From positions 186,001-250,000 of the forward strand of contig NZ_FXUG01000005.1 of the NCBI RefSeq assembly GCF_900182915.1: a DNA stretch of 64,000 bases, written 5' to 3'. Source of the stretch: Neorhodopirellula lusitana (lineage in GTDB: Bacteria > Planctomycetota > Planctomycetia > Pirellulales > Pirellulaceae). The translations under genes were made by a program, and so were the position numbers. A model generated the notes under the pieces. It was not told the origin of the DNA. It saw only the letters and a list, made by a program, of their open reading frames with translations, and made no database searches. Below are positions 8,650 through 18,900 of the stretch, in pieces. Within the stretch, counting starts at the first letter, position 1. Every line of letters begins with the position of its first letter.

Positions 8650-9597
8650 TTAGGCGGCGCGACTTAGCGGTTGCTGGTCCGAGGCCGGAATGCGGAAGGT
8701 TTCCGCTTGCTGGTCGACTCGTAACACACCGCTTGTATCGATCAACTTGTCAACAGCAGCGGCAGCCAATGGAGCCGTCGCTCGTGCGATCGCCGACCCC
8801 AAACCGGTCTGAAAAACGGTCGTTGTCATGCGTCCGAACGCTTTGCCCCAACCGCCGTTACCCGTGATGTGATCCGAGATCGCTTGCAAACGACGATGGT
8901 TCTCGACGATTTGCAAGTCATAGTCGGACTCGCCAGATTCCGGTGCGTTGATGGTGCAGTCACGACTGACGACACTGCGCCAGCCCGCTTGTCCAGCCAA
9001 CAACCCAGTCACCACCGATGCCTCGATGATGTCATTGCCACGATACGCGTTGGTGACGCTTCGCAGCAGGTCACGACGCCAGAAACTGGCGGTCAAAAAC
9101 CCGCCCTCGACGTTGCGGCATTGACGTGCAGTGACGTCTTCTTTGCCTGCGGCGACCAGGTCACAAGCCGACGCGAGTGAACGCCGCCAACCGGCGTACG
9201 CGATCTCGGTTTCGTCAGCGTAACGCACGACGGGGACCACGCATCCACATTGGCTGGATTCGAATTCGGCGGTTGCCGCTTCGGTCCAGTTCGCGGTCAC
9301 CACATGACCACCGCCGACCACATGAATGAATCGGCCGTGGGCTTGCTGGGCTGCTGCGCTGATCAAGTTCATCCATCGCGGGCTTTCCGCATCAATGAAC
9401 TGAACTTCATCGCCTAGATCGAACGGGTCGTCGTAGTCGCCAGCATGCGGCACGAAAACTTCGCAGTCGTCAGGGCGATGTTGCAAGACACTGACTAACG
9501 AGCTCTCAAACGCTTCAGCCTTACCGACATGGGGAACAACGATCGTCAACCGTGGAATGTTTGGGAACTTGGGCACTGGTGCACCTTCCTGGATCAC
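8650..9597 (-). CDS. Glycosyltransferase family 2-like protein
   Basis: The 315-residue protein opens with a GT-A-type beta strand and loop, LTIVVPHVGKAEAFESSL (about residues 17-34). SVLQHRPDDCEVFVPHAGDYDDP follows as two shorter blocks, as in family 2 glycosyltransferases that bind nucleotide-sugars. A later block (GGFLTASFWRRDLL) fits the acceptor-side region. A clear DXD metal motif is not obvious, so activity is uncertain. The annotated start is a GTG at 9597. A second GTG at 9576 lies about eight bases after AGGAAGG and may be the true start. The C-terminal 70 residues contain an Ala-rich, possibly amphipathic stretch. No sugar-pathway neighbour is present. Confidence 0.6.
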   Translation of the reverse strand: MIQEGAPVPKFPNIPRLTIVVPHVGKAEAFESSLVSVLQHRPDDCEVFVPHAGDYDDPFDLGDEVQFIDAESPRWMNLISAAAQQAHGRFIHVVGGGHVVTANWTEAATAEFESSQCGCVVPVVRYADETEIAYAGWRRSLASACDLVAAGKEDVTARQCRNVEGGFLTASFWRRDLLRSVTNAYRGNDIIEASVVTGLLAGQAGWRSVVSRDCTINAPESGESDYDLQIVENHRRLQAISDHITGNGGWGKAFGRMTTTVFQTGLGSAIARATAPLAAAAVDKLIDTSGVLRVDQQAETFRIPASDQQPLSRAA

Positions 9598-9910
9598 GCC
9601 TTAAATCGCTGGGCTTACGATACGCTTTTGCATTGCCCGGCGGGGATATATCGCGGTCTATCCAGACCACGACGCTGAGGTATGGTTTCGGTAGTCCGGC
9701 TTGAGTCAGTTGAGGCGATTGATCAAGGGAGCCGCGAAATCCGCTAAGTCCTCCATCGCGACTTCGTCTGGATTCACTAACCCGCACAGCTTGCCAACCC
9801 GATGGTTCCAACCGGTACGAATGCCCGCCTTGGAGCACTCACTCTGCCCTTGAACCTGCCGTCAGAGGAGTAGAACGGAACATTCATGTGAACGCAGCTT
9901 GCCCAAACGT
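9598..9910. other. Intergenic stretch, nothing recognised
   Basis: About 313 bases between the stop of the helix-turn-helix repeat gene and the start of the glycosyltransferase-like gene, both on the minus strand. Only shadow frames are open. No strong hairpin or repeat was seen. Confidence 0.35.
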
Positions 9911-11233
9911 CTAGGCCGTTGGTTTGAACACCGGGATTTTTAAGGACTTCCGTTTACGGATCACTTTGGCAACATCAATCCCGAGAGACTCCGCGATGCT
10001 TTGATCCATTTCTTGCCCGAGTCGGACGATTTGAGCGGGGGTCCAACGGAATGGTGGCTTGCGTGAAACAATCCCATGACGGGCTCGGTATCCACGAATC
10101 GAACCAACCGGGATACCGGTTCGCTTACTGACTTGCGAGTCCGTCATCTTCCCCAGCAAGGCAATCACCTCGGGCGTCCAACGTTGTTGGTTCGCCAGCG
10201 TGATTGGTGATTCAATCCCACGGGATTGTCGCATGGCTACCACTTTGCGACGTGGAATGCCACACCTTTGGGCAATTTGCGTGTCCGGAATCCGCCCCAA
10301 CAGCGAGAGTTCTTTCTTGGTCCATTGACGACTTCGCCGCCCTTTACTTTTCGCAGCGATACCAAGTGAGTTTCGCTTGGCAGCGACCGTGGACGTATCG
10401 AGCCCCAAGCGGCGAGCAATCTCCACATCGGAAAGATCTCCGAACCAGCCGATCTGCTGATCCGTCCAGGGGTGCCTTAGCTCTCGAGTGGATTTCGCAA
10501 ACGGTTCGATGCCCAATCGCCTTCTTCGTCGATTCACGGCATTGGCTGTGACACCGAGTCGTCGTCCGAGTTCCGCATCCGACATCGTCCCCAGCAACCC
10601 GTCGGCCTCCGTCGTCCAGTGTCGGGACAGACTTGGCTTGATACCGCGACGCTGACGCTCGGCGCGAATGACATCGATCGATAAACTGAATCGCCGGGCA
10701 AGTTGTTCGTCTGGCTCGTTCCCCAACAATACCACCACCTCCTGGGCGATCAAACCTTCCGCTTGCGGCCCTGGGGAATTCGTGCGACTCGCATTTGGAT
10801 CTTGGTTGGGCAACGGCTCGACATCGACATGCTGTTGAAGCTTGGTGGACTGCTGAAGGTGAGTGGATGGAAGTTGAGTGGATGGAAGTTGAGTGGATGG
10901 AAGTTGAGTGGATGGAAGTTGAGTGGATGGTTGATCGGTGGAGCCTGTTGCGGGAACGGATTCCATTGCCTGCCGAAGCACTGGGCCTGAAACAGGTGAT
11001 GCAAGGTTGCCAGAATTCGGTGAGTCCGATTTCCTGGATTCCGATTCCCTCGATTCAGACTGCCCAGATTCAGCCTGCCGCGAACTGGAACTTTGCGACA
11101 GGTGATCCGGCGGCGGGCATTGGCCCGGTGGGTCAATCTTGCCGATACCGCGAATTGCTTCGCTTGGCTCCGAACGGTTGGGTTCACCGGAGCACGAATC
11201 TAGCTTTCCTGACTTGTTTTTTTTCTTGGACAC
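9911..11233 (-). CDS. Protein with six helix-turn-helix-like repeats
   Basis: The 440-residue protein (start GTG at 11233) has a disordered Ser/Gln/Pro-rich N-terminal third. Six repeats of about 39 residues follow at roughly 163-199, 205-243, 255-293, 303-341, 351-388 and 396-434. Each repeat has the pattern WT....I.LLG...D..IA.RLGI....V...R...GI, which looks like a Myb/SANT- or resolvase-type helix-turn-helix. A DNA-binding role is therefore likely, with a long or repeated target possible (inference). The GTG start has GAAGGA upstream and begins VSKKKNKSGK. The frame also extends to a TTG at 11314. The linker contains repeated LPSTQ units from a 15-base tandem repeat. It is divergent from recQ. 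Confidence 0.65.
   Translation of the reverse strand: MSKKKNKSGKLDSCSGEPNRSEPSEAIRGIGKIDPPGQCPPPDHLSQSSSSRQAESGQSESRESESRKSDSPNSGNLASPVSGPVLRQAMESVPATGSTDQPSTQLPSTQLPSTQLPSTQLPSTHLQQSTKLQQHVDVEPLPNQDPNASRTNSPGPQAEGLIAQEVVVLLGNEPDEQLARRFSLSIDVIRAERQRRGIKPSLSRHWTTEADGLLGTMSDAELGRRLGVTANAVNRRRRRLGIEPFAKSTRELRHPWTDQQIGWFGDLSDVEIARRLGLDTSTVAAKRNSLGIAAKSKGRRSRQWTKKELSLLGRIPDTQIAQRCGIPRRKVVAMRQSRGIESPITLANQQRWTPEVIALLGKMTDSQVSKRTGIPVGSIRGYRARHGIVSRKPPFRWTPAQIVRLGQEMDQSIAESLGIDVAKVIRKRKSLKIPVFKPTA
10861..10930 (-). repeat. 15-bp tandem repeat coding for LPSTQ units
   Basis: On the plus strand the unit GAGTGGATGGAAGTT is repeated four times exactly (10861-10920), plus ten bases of a fifth copy. It lies in the reading frame of the minus-strand helix-turn-helix repeat gene and gives repeated Leu-Pro-Ser-Thr-Gln units. 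Such repeats are prone to slippage and could vary in number between strains. Confidence 0.95.
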
Positions 11234-11399
11234 GAAACCATCCTTCGCATAGGTTGCCAATATCCTAGCGGTTTTCACCAGCGATCTCCAATTTTGCTTC
11301 CCCCCCGTTGTCAAAACCTGCTTTTTATTGCGAGCGCAGCCAAGATTGGCGGCAACAACCTTCCTTTTCCCCTTTTTCTCAACGCCACCAGGATTTGCC

Positions 11400-13640
11400 G
11401 TGACTGTTGCCGGGACTGTTACCCAATCGGACTCACAGCCCGCCTACGAGGTCTTGCGTCGAGTTTGGGGGTACGACGAGTTTCGTCCCTTGCAAGAGGA
11501 AGCGGTCAGCGATGTCATCGCGTCCCGGGATAGCTTGGTTGTCTTGCCAACCGGAGGCGGGAAATCGCTTTGCTACCAGGTCCCCGCCTTGGTCCGTGAT
11601 GGGATGGCGGTGGTCGTGTCGCCGCTGATCTCGCTGATGAAGGATCAAGTCGATGCGTTGACGGCCAACGGTGTTGCCGCAGCATTGGTCAACAGCACTC
11701 AGTCCGACGAGCAGAAGCGGACAACGGCCGCGCGAATTCGCAGCGGTGAAATCCGTTTGCTATACATGGCACCCGAACGATTGCTTTCCGAACGCACGCT
11801 GAGTTTTTTGGAAAGTGTTCCGATCAGTTTTTTCGCGATCGACGAAGCGCACTGCGTCAGCAACTGGGGTCACGATTTCCGGCCGGAATATCGCGGCCTG
11901 CGGATTCTGAAACAACGGTTCCCCGATGCATCGGTGCATGCCTTCACGGCAACGGCATCTGAACGGGTCCGCGACGACATCGCTGAGCAATTGCAACTTC
12001 AATCGCCCAAAGTCTTGGTGGGAAGTTTCGATCGACCGAACCTGACCTATCGCATGCTTCCCAGCGATGGCAAGTTGCGACAAATCCGCAACGTCATCGA
12101 TCAACATCGAGGTGAGTCCGGCGTTGTTTACTGCATCACTCGCAAAGAGGTAGAACAAACAGCGGCAGCGCTCGAGTCGGCCGGTGTTTCTTCGCTGCCT
12201 TATCACGCCGGGTTGGACGACGCGACCAGGCAAGCCAACCAGGAAGCGTTCATCCAAGAGAAGGTCGATGTCATCGTCGCAACGGTCGCTTTTGGAATGG
12301 GCATCGACAAGTCGAATGTACGTTTCGTGATCCATGCAGGGATGCCAAAATCAATCGAACATTACCAACAAGAAAGCGGACGCGCCGGACGTGATGGGTT
12401 GGCAGCGGAATGCGTGCTGATCTACAGCGGCGGCGACACCATGACGTGGAAGCGGATCATGGAAAACGGGGACCGATCCAATTTCGAGGACGCCATGAAG
12501 AGCGTTTACTCGATGGCAGATCTGTGCTCTGGAGTGCGATGTCGCCATGCCGCGATCGTGTCCTACTTTGGCCAAGAGTTCGACGTTGATAACTGCAATG
12601 CATGCGACGTGTGTTTGGGTGAACTCGATACCGTCGAAGATCCCGTGACACTTTCCCAAAAAATCTTATCCGGCGTGATCCGTTTGAAAGGACGCTTTGG
12701 CGTTGCGTACACCGTCAAAATGTTGACCGGTTCACGAGACCAAAAATTGATGGACGCTGGGCATGATCAACTCAGCACTTACGGGCTGTTGAGCAATGAG
12801 GCGGCTTCGACGGTCAAGATGTGGGTCGAGCAACTGATTTCGCAAGACTATCTAGCGCGTGTCGGTGAGTACGGAACGCTCGCACTGACACCGACCGGTC
12901 AACAACTGCTAAAGCGAATCGGGTCGGTCACCCTGACACGTCCCAATCTGAAAAGCTCTTCTCGTTCTTCGTCCCGTGGCGCCAAACCAGAAACCTCATG
13001 GGAAGGCGTTGACCGCGGGTTGTTTGAACACCTGCGAAGCCTTCGCAGTGAACTGGCGACGCAGCGCAGCGTGCCGGCGTACGTAATTTTCGGTGACGCC
13101 GTGTTACGCCAACTGGCTCGTCAGCGACCGAGCGTGTTGAACAAGATGTCCAACATCCGTGGAATCGGAGAACGCAAACTGGAAGAGTTCGGCACACTGT
13201 TTTTGGAAAGCATGGATGAGTACTGCCAAGGGGGCGACTTAGACCGCGACGTGTCGGTCACCGACACCAGCGTGGCACCGCCACCGCCACCCAAACGACC
13301 TGCGTCAGCCAAGGGAACGCTCGCCCAGAACGAGGCGAACGATTTGTTCCGCCAAGGGAAATCGATCGCCGAGGTTGCCCAGGCGATGGGCCGCGCCGAA
13401 TCAACGGTCAATGGTTACCTGAGCAGCTTCATTGCCGAGGATGGAATCGTCGATGCATCACCATGGGTCGAAGCCAAGAAAATCCCATGGATTGAAGAGG
13501 CCATGGCGGCTAGCGACGACGGACGGTTCAAACCGATCCACGATGCTTTGGCGGCCAACGATGCGATCGAGGATAAAATCTCTTACGAGGAAATCCGCGT
13601 CGTCGCGAGCTGTTTTCGAAATAAACCCGCGACCACCTGA
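11400..13640 (+). CDS. recQ: ATP-dependent DNA helicase RecQ
   Basis: A 3'-5' superfamily-2 helicase for recombination repair and stalled forks. I prefer GTG at 11400 because AGGA lies seven bases upstream; the frame is open from 11328. From this start, motif I PTGGGKS is near 51-57, motif II DEAHC at 148-152 and motif VI QESGRAGRDG near 322-331. The RQC zinc-binding cysteines follow (CRHAA...CNACDVC, about 380-410), then a winged-helix region. An HRDC domain (VPAYVIFGDAVL) lies near 560-620. The C-terminus carries an extra helix-turn-helix-like module (GKSIAEVAQAMGRAESTV). Length and domain order fit a full-length bacterial RecQ. It is monocistronic by position. Confidence 0.95.
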   Translation: MTVAGTVTQSDSQPAYEVLRRVWGYDEFRPLQEEAVSDVIASRDSLVVLPTGGGKSLCYQVPALVRDGMAVVVSPLISLMKDQVDALTANGVAAALVNSTQSDEQKRTTAARIRSGEIRLLYMAPERLLSERTLSFLESVPISFFAIDEAHCVSNWGHDFRPEYRGLRILKQRFPDASVHAFTATASERVRDDIAEQLQLQSPKVLVGSFDRPNLTYRMLPSDGKLRQIRNVIDQHRGESGVVYCITRKEVEQTAAALESAGVSSLPYHAGLDDATRQANQEAFIQEKVDVIVATVAFGMGIDKSNVRFVIHAGMPKSIEHYQQESGRAGRDGLAAECVLIYSGGDTMTWKRIMENGDRSNFEDAMKSVYSMADLCSGVRCRHAAIVSYFGQEFDVDNCNACDVCLGELDTVEDPVTLSQKILSGVIRLKGRFGVAYTVKMLTGSRDQKLMDAGHDQLSTYGLLSNEAASTVKMWVEQLISQDYLARVGEYGTLALTPTGQQLLKRIGSVTLTRPNLKSSSRSSSRGAKPETSWEGVDRGLFEHLRSLRSELATQRSVPAYVIFGDAVLRQLARQRPSVLNKMSNIRGIGERKLEEFGTLFLESMDEYCQGGDLDRDVSVTDTSVAPPPPPKRPASAKGTLAQNEANDLFRQGKSIAEVAQAMGRAESTVNGYLSSFIAEDGIVDASPWVEAKKIPWIEEAMAASDDGRFKPIHDALAANDAIEDKISYEEIRVVASCFRNKPATT

Positions 13641-13877
13641 ACACGCCTGCTCAAACGAACAGACATCGAGCGGTGTTTTCGACATGAATTGACCGTGACC
13701 GCTCAAGTTCCTGCCCCGCCTTCAGGTGGTCCCAATCTCGTCGCTAAGCGTCGTTAATCGTTGGTAGATCAGCACGCTTATCTGCTGAAAAGAGTCATCA
13801 AACGGGTTACAATGTCCGCTCACCGATCTCTGGTTCGGTTTACCCCCCAAGGTCCTTTTGCTCCTTTCGGTTGATTC

Positions 13878-15854
13878 ATGTTGATAACGCAGTGCCCTCG
13901 GTGCCAGGAATCTGTCAGTGTGCCGGATTCTCTGTGCAGCGGTCACGCATCGTCCGCTTCCGTGCAAGCCCAATGCCCGTGGTGTTTGGCAACGCTTGAC
14001 GCAAAAGAGATTCAAGCCGCCCTGCCCCCCGCCCTGGTAATCCTGGGCGACGAGGGACACCTATCCAACATCGACGACACTCCGGCTTGGTCCGACGACG
14101 CGAGCAACGCAAATTCACCTGGTGGATTGGGAGTCGCCGGACTCGCTACCGCTGGCCTCGGCGCCGCTGTTGCGGGTGCCGCGGTCGTTGCCGACCAAGT
14201 TCGTGACGCATCGGGCTTCGGTGAATCGGAAGCTCAAGGACTGGGTGCCTTTGAGTCCCAAACCCATGCCCCCCATTCGTTGGAATCGGTCGCTGAACTG
14301 CCTGGTCAATTGGAAGACTCGCCGGAATTGGCAACCGAGACCACGCTGGACGAAGTCGAGGAACTTGCCCCTTCACAACTGGATACCGTCGAAGAACTCG
14401 ATCCAGTCGACTTCGGCGGCTCAATTGAAGACATGGCCGATGACGGCTCCGAATTGGACGAAATGGATCTCGTTGCCAACCTGTCGGAAGAAGACGACCA
14501 GCTCGACGCCACGCTGGAAAGCGAGCAAGCGTCGGGAAGCCTCGATCTGGGCCCAATGATGGATGTCGACGGTCACCGCCGACGACGAAAAAAGAGTGGT
14601 CCAGGGATCGGGTCGATCATTGGCGTCGCTGCCGGTGGTTTGCTTTCGTTGCCGATCGTAGCGGGAGTCTTGCACGTGATGGGGAAACCCGTCCCCGTCG
14701 TGGGCGACCTGCTCGAAGAATATCTGCCGATGGGCAACAAGACCACGACCAGCCGCTCCGCTGCACCTTTGCAACCGTTCGATCCACCCGCCTTGATCGA
14801 CGATGAACCGGTTCAAGGACGTTCGCTTGCCGATGGCATGAGCGACGAAGAAATGATGAACGAAGCGGCTGCTCCCGCGATCGACGCACTCGCTGAGATT
14901 TCCGGAGCCGATGCAGTCGACTCGCAACTTGGCAGCCAACCGGGATTGGACAGCCAGTCGGGAACCAACAGCTTCGGTTCGCCCGAGCCTGACATGTCTG
15001 ACATGTCTGCCCCCGAGATGTCTGATCCCAACGTGCCTGAACCAATCGAGCCTGGCCCCTCTGAAAGCGATCCTGCGCCCACCGACGACAACGGGTTCGG
15101 CATGCCGGAACTCCCGACGACGGAGGACGCGGTCACGGCAGCCAAAGAATCGGTGCCTGACGATGTGTTTGGTGCCGCTGACAACGGACCTGGGTTTGCG
15201 ATGCCCGAGGAGAGCCCTGCGGCAGAAGATTCAACATCTGCACCAGAGACTTCCGGTGAATCCGATCTGTTCGGCGCAATGCCTTCCGATTCCGACAACA
15301 ACCAATCCGAAATGGATGACTCAGCCGAGGCTCCAACCGGATTTTTCGGCACCGAAACACCAGACCTATTCAATCCCGAGTCAGCCTCACCATCGTATGA
15401 CGTAGCCGCTGAGGTCGCCGGAATCCAGGCGACCATGGACACGCTTGCGACTTTGCCTGGATCCGAACGAGAGCTCGCCGTGCAAAACTTGTACGAGAGC
15501 ATCTCGGCGGTAGCGGGGAACGCGACTCCCGACTCGCTCGCTCCAGCTCAGGTCGTGTTAAAACGCATTGCTTCGGACATGAGCTTGGTCAAAGCGTTCG
15601 CGATGGCCTCTCCCGAGTGGATCGCACAACCCGCCGCTGATCGGAAAACCGATGGTGCGTTGGTGGTCGGCAAGCTGTCCGGCGAACCGGGGAACGCTTC
15701 CATTTTGTTGAGCAGCAAGGAATACATGCCGGTTGACTTGCCCGCCGACGCCAATTCAGTCCCGAGCGGGATTCAAGTCGGGCTTGGCCGAGTCGTGGGA
15801 GCGGGAGAATCCACAACCATCTCGCTGGATTTGTTGCAGGGTCTCCAACCCTAG
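13878..15854 (+). CDS. Acidic zinc-ribbon single-pass membrane protein
   Basis: The 658-residue hypothetical protein has an N-terminal zinc-ribbon signature (C6xxC9 and C33xxC36, as in CPRC and CPWC). An Ala/Gly stretch near 78-100 is followed by a long acidic, Ser/Glu/Asp-rich low-complexity region. A probable transmembrane helix lies at about 243-265 (SIIGVAAGGLLSLPIVAGVL), preceded by the basic cluster RRRRKKSG. Another disordered acidic region leads to a folded C-terminal domain (about 500-658). The basic residues before the helix suggest that the N-terminal half is cytosolic. Such 'zinc ribbon plus membrane helix' proteins are frequent in planctomycetes but have no assigned role. It lies 88 bases before putA on the same strand and could share a transcript. 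Confidence 0.7.
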   Translation: MLITQCPRCQESVSVPDSLCSGHASSASVQAQCPWCLATLDAKEIQAALPPALVILGDEGHLSNIDDTPAWSDDASNANSPGGLGVAGLATAGLGAAVAGAAVVADQVRDASGFGESEAQGLGAFESQTHAPHSLESVAELPGQLEDSPELATETTLDEVEELAPSQLDTVEELDPVDFGGSIEDMADDGSELDEMDLVANLSEEDDQLDATLESEQASGSLDLGPMMDVDGHRRRRKKSGPGIGSIIGVAAGGLLSLPIVAGVLHVMGKPVPVVGDLLEEYLPMGNKTTTSRSAAPLQPFDPPALIDDEPVQGRSLADGMSDEEMMNEAAAPAIDALAEISGADAVDSQLGSQPGLDSQSGTNSFGSPEPDMSDMSAPEMSDPNVPEPIEPGPSESDPAPTDDNGFGMPELPTTEDAVTAAKESVPDDVFGAADNGPGFAMPEESPAAEDSTSAPETSGESDLFGAMPSDSDNNQSEMDDSAEAPTGFFGTETPDLFNPESASPSYDVAAEVAGIQATMDTLATLPGSERELAVQNLYESISAVAGNATPDSLAPAQVVLKRIASDMSLVKAFAMASPEWIAQPAADRKTDGALVVGKLSGEPGNASILLSSKEYMPVDLPADANSVPSGIQVGLGRVVGAGESTTISLDLLQGLQP

Positions 15855-15942
15855 CTGGAACTGCAATCGCTTTATTGCTTGATTTAACGGTATAGTTCGC
15901 TTTTGTTGCGTCGTCGATTGACAGACTTCCGCATCCGAACCC

Positions 15943-18900
15943 ATGCCTTACATCATTGAGCAAGCGATGTCTCTTTTCCGTGAATCTGACGCTGGTGAAG
16001 CGTTAGCACTCGCCGCCGACCTTATTCGCGAAGCACAGCGTTTACAAACGCCTCAAGAGCGTCGCCAGCAACACGAACTCGATCGCATGATCGAGCACGA
16101 GGCCGACAAAGCCACGCTGGTTGAAATGACGGACCAGGCATTTCGCACCCACACTCCGGCGCGCGTGGCCGATCAACTAACACACCTGCTCGACGTCCAG
16201 GGCATCCCGCGGTTCTTCAGCCCCATCGAGCAAACGATGCTGAAGGGCTTTCAGTCCTTTGGCGAATACTTGCCCGGCGTCGCGGTGCCTTTGGTGAAGG
16301 AGAAGATGCGACAGGAAACCGCCAACGTTATCCTGCCCGCTGAACCGGAGTTGCTGGCGACACACCTTCGAAAGCGACAAAGCAACGGCGTCGCGATGAA
16401 CGTGAACCTGTTGGGCGAAGCGTTGTTGGGCGAAGACGAAACTCGTGTGCGTTTTCAGATGTACTTTGACTTGTTGCGTATGCCCGACGTGACATGCCTG
16501 TCAGTCAAGTTAACCACCTTATTCAGCCAGGTATCGCCGCTAGCACGGAAACGCACGATCCGCATCGTCGCGGATCGCTTGGAAACGCTATACCGCAACG
16601 CCAATCACGTCGACGACGACGGGGTGACCGTCAGCGACGCTGCCGCATCCACGGATGAAATCAAGGGTAAGTTCATCTATCTCGATATGGAAGAGTATCG
16701 AGACCTGTACCTGACCGCCGACGTACTGAAAGAAACCTTGGTTCGAGACGGCCTGGAAAACATCTCCGCCGGAATCGCACTGCAAGCGTATGTTCCCGAT
16801 TCCTACATCGTGATGCGTGACCTGATCGAGTGGTCCGCCGCTCGGGTGGCTGCTGGCGGATCACCTTTAACCATCCGATTGGTCAAGGGCGCCAACTTGG
16901 AAATGGAAAAGGTCGACGCATCAGTCGGCGGTTTCGAGCTAGCCCCTTACGGCACCAAGCACGAGACGGACGCGAACTACAAACGCATGCTCGACGAGCT
17001 ACTGCAAGGCGCTGCCGCGGGTTCAGTGCGTGTCGGAGTGGCCTCGCACAACCTATTTGATGTCGCGTTGGCGATGATTTGGACCAAGCGAGCCTTTAGC
17101 GATCGACCGGGGCAAGCCGAAGCCGTTCAGTTCGAAATGCTCGAAGGCATGGCGAACCACCAACGTCGCGCGATCACCGAACGTGGCGAGGCAATGCTGC
17201 TGTACGCTCCTGCATGTCGCAAGGTCGACTTTCTACACGCGATCGGCTACCTGATTCGCCGCCTGGATGAAAACACGGGTGCCGAGAACTTCTTGCGACA
17301 CTCATTTAAGTTACAACCCGACACACCGGATTTTGACAAACTCGGCGAAGGCTTCCAGGCCGCCCTACGCGATGTCGCCCAGGTCTCAACCGAGCCGCGG
17401 CGAACCCAAGACCGGCGTCAAGATCCTGTTCAACCTGCTGCCGCAGATCACTGGGCCGAATTCGTCAACGAGCCCGACACCGATTGGTCGCTGCCGCATC
17501 ACTCCGAATGGGCCGACTCTATCCTAGAACGCTGGCACGATCAGCCCGCCCCCAAGAAACGAGCGGAACCAACCCACCTTTCCAGCGAGTCAGATCAGGT
17601 CAACATTGCTGATTCCATTCGAGCGGAGCTTCCCGATCCCGAATCGGTCAGCTTGGCGAGTGTCCAAGAAACGGTTCGCGTGGCAGCCGCCAGCACTTGG
17701 GCGAAGGACCTCAGCATCACCGCCCGGCACGACGTGCTTCGCAAGGTTGCCCAACTCGCCCGCCAACGACGTGGCGATTGGATCGGCAGCATGGTCGCGG
17801 ACGCTAACAAAACGGTTGCGGAAGCGGACCCGGAAGTCAGCGAAGCGATCGACTTCCTGGAATTCTATCCGCTGACGATGAAAGACTGGGACGCCTTTCC
17901 CACCATCCAGTGCGAGCCCCGCGGCGTCATTGCTGTAATCACGCCATGGAACTTCCCGCTGGCGATCGCTTGCGGTGGCATCGCGGCAGCGATCGCGGCT
18001 GGCAACCCAGTTATTTTGAAACCGTCGCTGCAAACTCAAGTTCCCGCGCGGATCATGTGCCAAGCGTTCTGGGACGCGGGCGTCCCTCGGGATGCGTTGC
18101 AATGGGTGACGTGTTCCGATGAGGTTGCTGAACAAGGCTTGGTCACCAATCCACTGATCGACACGGTCATCCTGACCGGTGGCACCGCGACGGCGAAGCG
18201 CATGTTGGAAGTGCGACCGGACCTGCACCTGCTCGCCGAAACCGGGGGCAAGAACGCAACCATCGTCACAGCGTTGGCCGACCGCGACCTAGCCATCAAG
18301 CACGTGTTGCACTCCGCGTTCGGCCACAGTGGCCAGAAATGCAGTGCTACTTCACTGCTGTTGCTGGAAGGCGAAGTGTTCGACGACCCGACATTCCGTG
18401 CGACACTGGCCGACGCGGTGAAAAGCCTTCCCGTTGGTCCCTCATGGGATCTGCATTCCCGGGTCACGCCGCTTGTCGACCCGCCTGGCAAGAAGCTACG
18501 ACGTGGCTTGCGAGAATTGGAAAAAGGTGAGTCCTGGCTTGTCATGCCCGAACACGTCGAGGGAAATCTCTATCATCCGGGGGTGAAGTGGAACGTCCAA
18601 CCGGGCAGCTTCACGCACCTGAATGAATTGTTCGGTCCCGTTCTGGGCGTGATGCGTTTCGGCCGCCTGGAAGAAGCCATCCAAATTGTGCGTTCGACCG
18701 GCTACGGACTCACCAGCGGCCTGGAAAGCTTGGATGATCGCGAGATTGAATTGTGGCGAGAATCCATCCCCGCAGGAAACCTGTACATCAACCGTCCTAC
18801 GACCGGAGCGATCGTGCTACGACAACCGTTCGGCGGCGTTGGGTTGTCCGCTTACGGTCCCGGCGTGAAGGCAGGCGGCCCGCACTACGTGTTGGCGCTA

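Noticed and set aside
10750-11268. Frames on both strands with repeated EWMEV- or HPLNF-type units
   Set aside because: They are other-frame readings of the 15-bp tandem repeat in the helix-turn-helix gene.
13722-14060. Minus-strand open frame of 112 residues before and inside the zinc-ribbon membrane protein gene
   Set aside because: Overlaps the better supported plus-strand gene, has no domain, and its composition is that of an antisense shadow.
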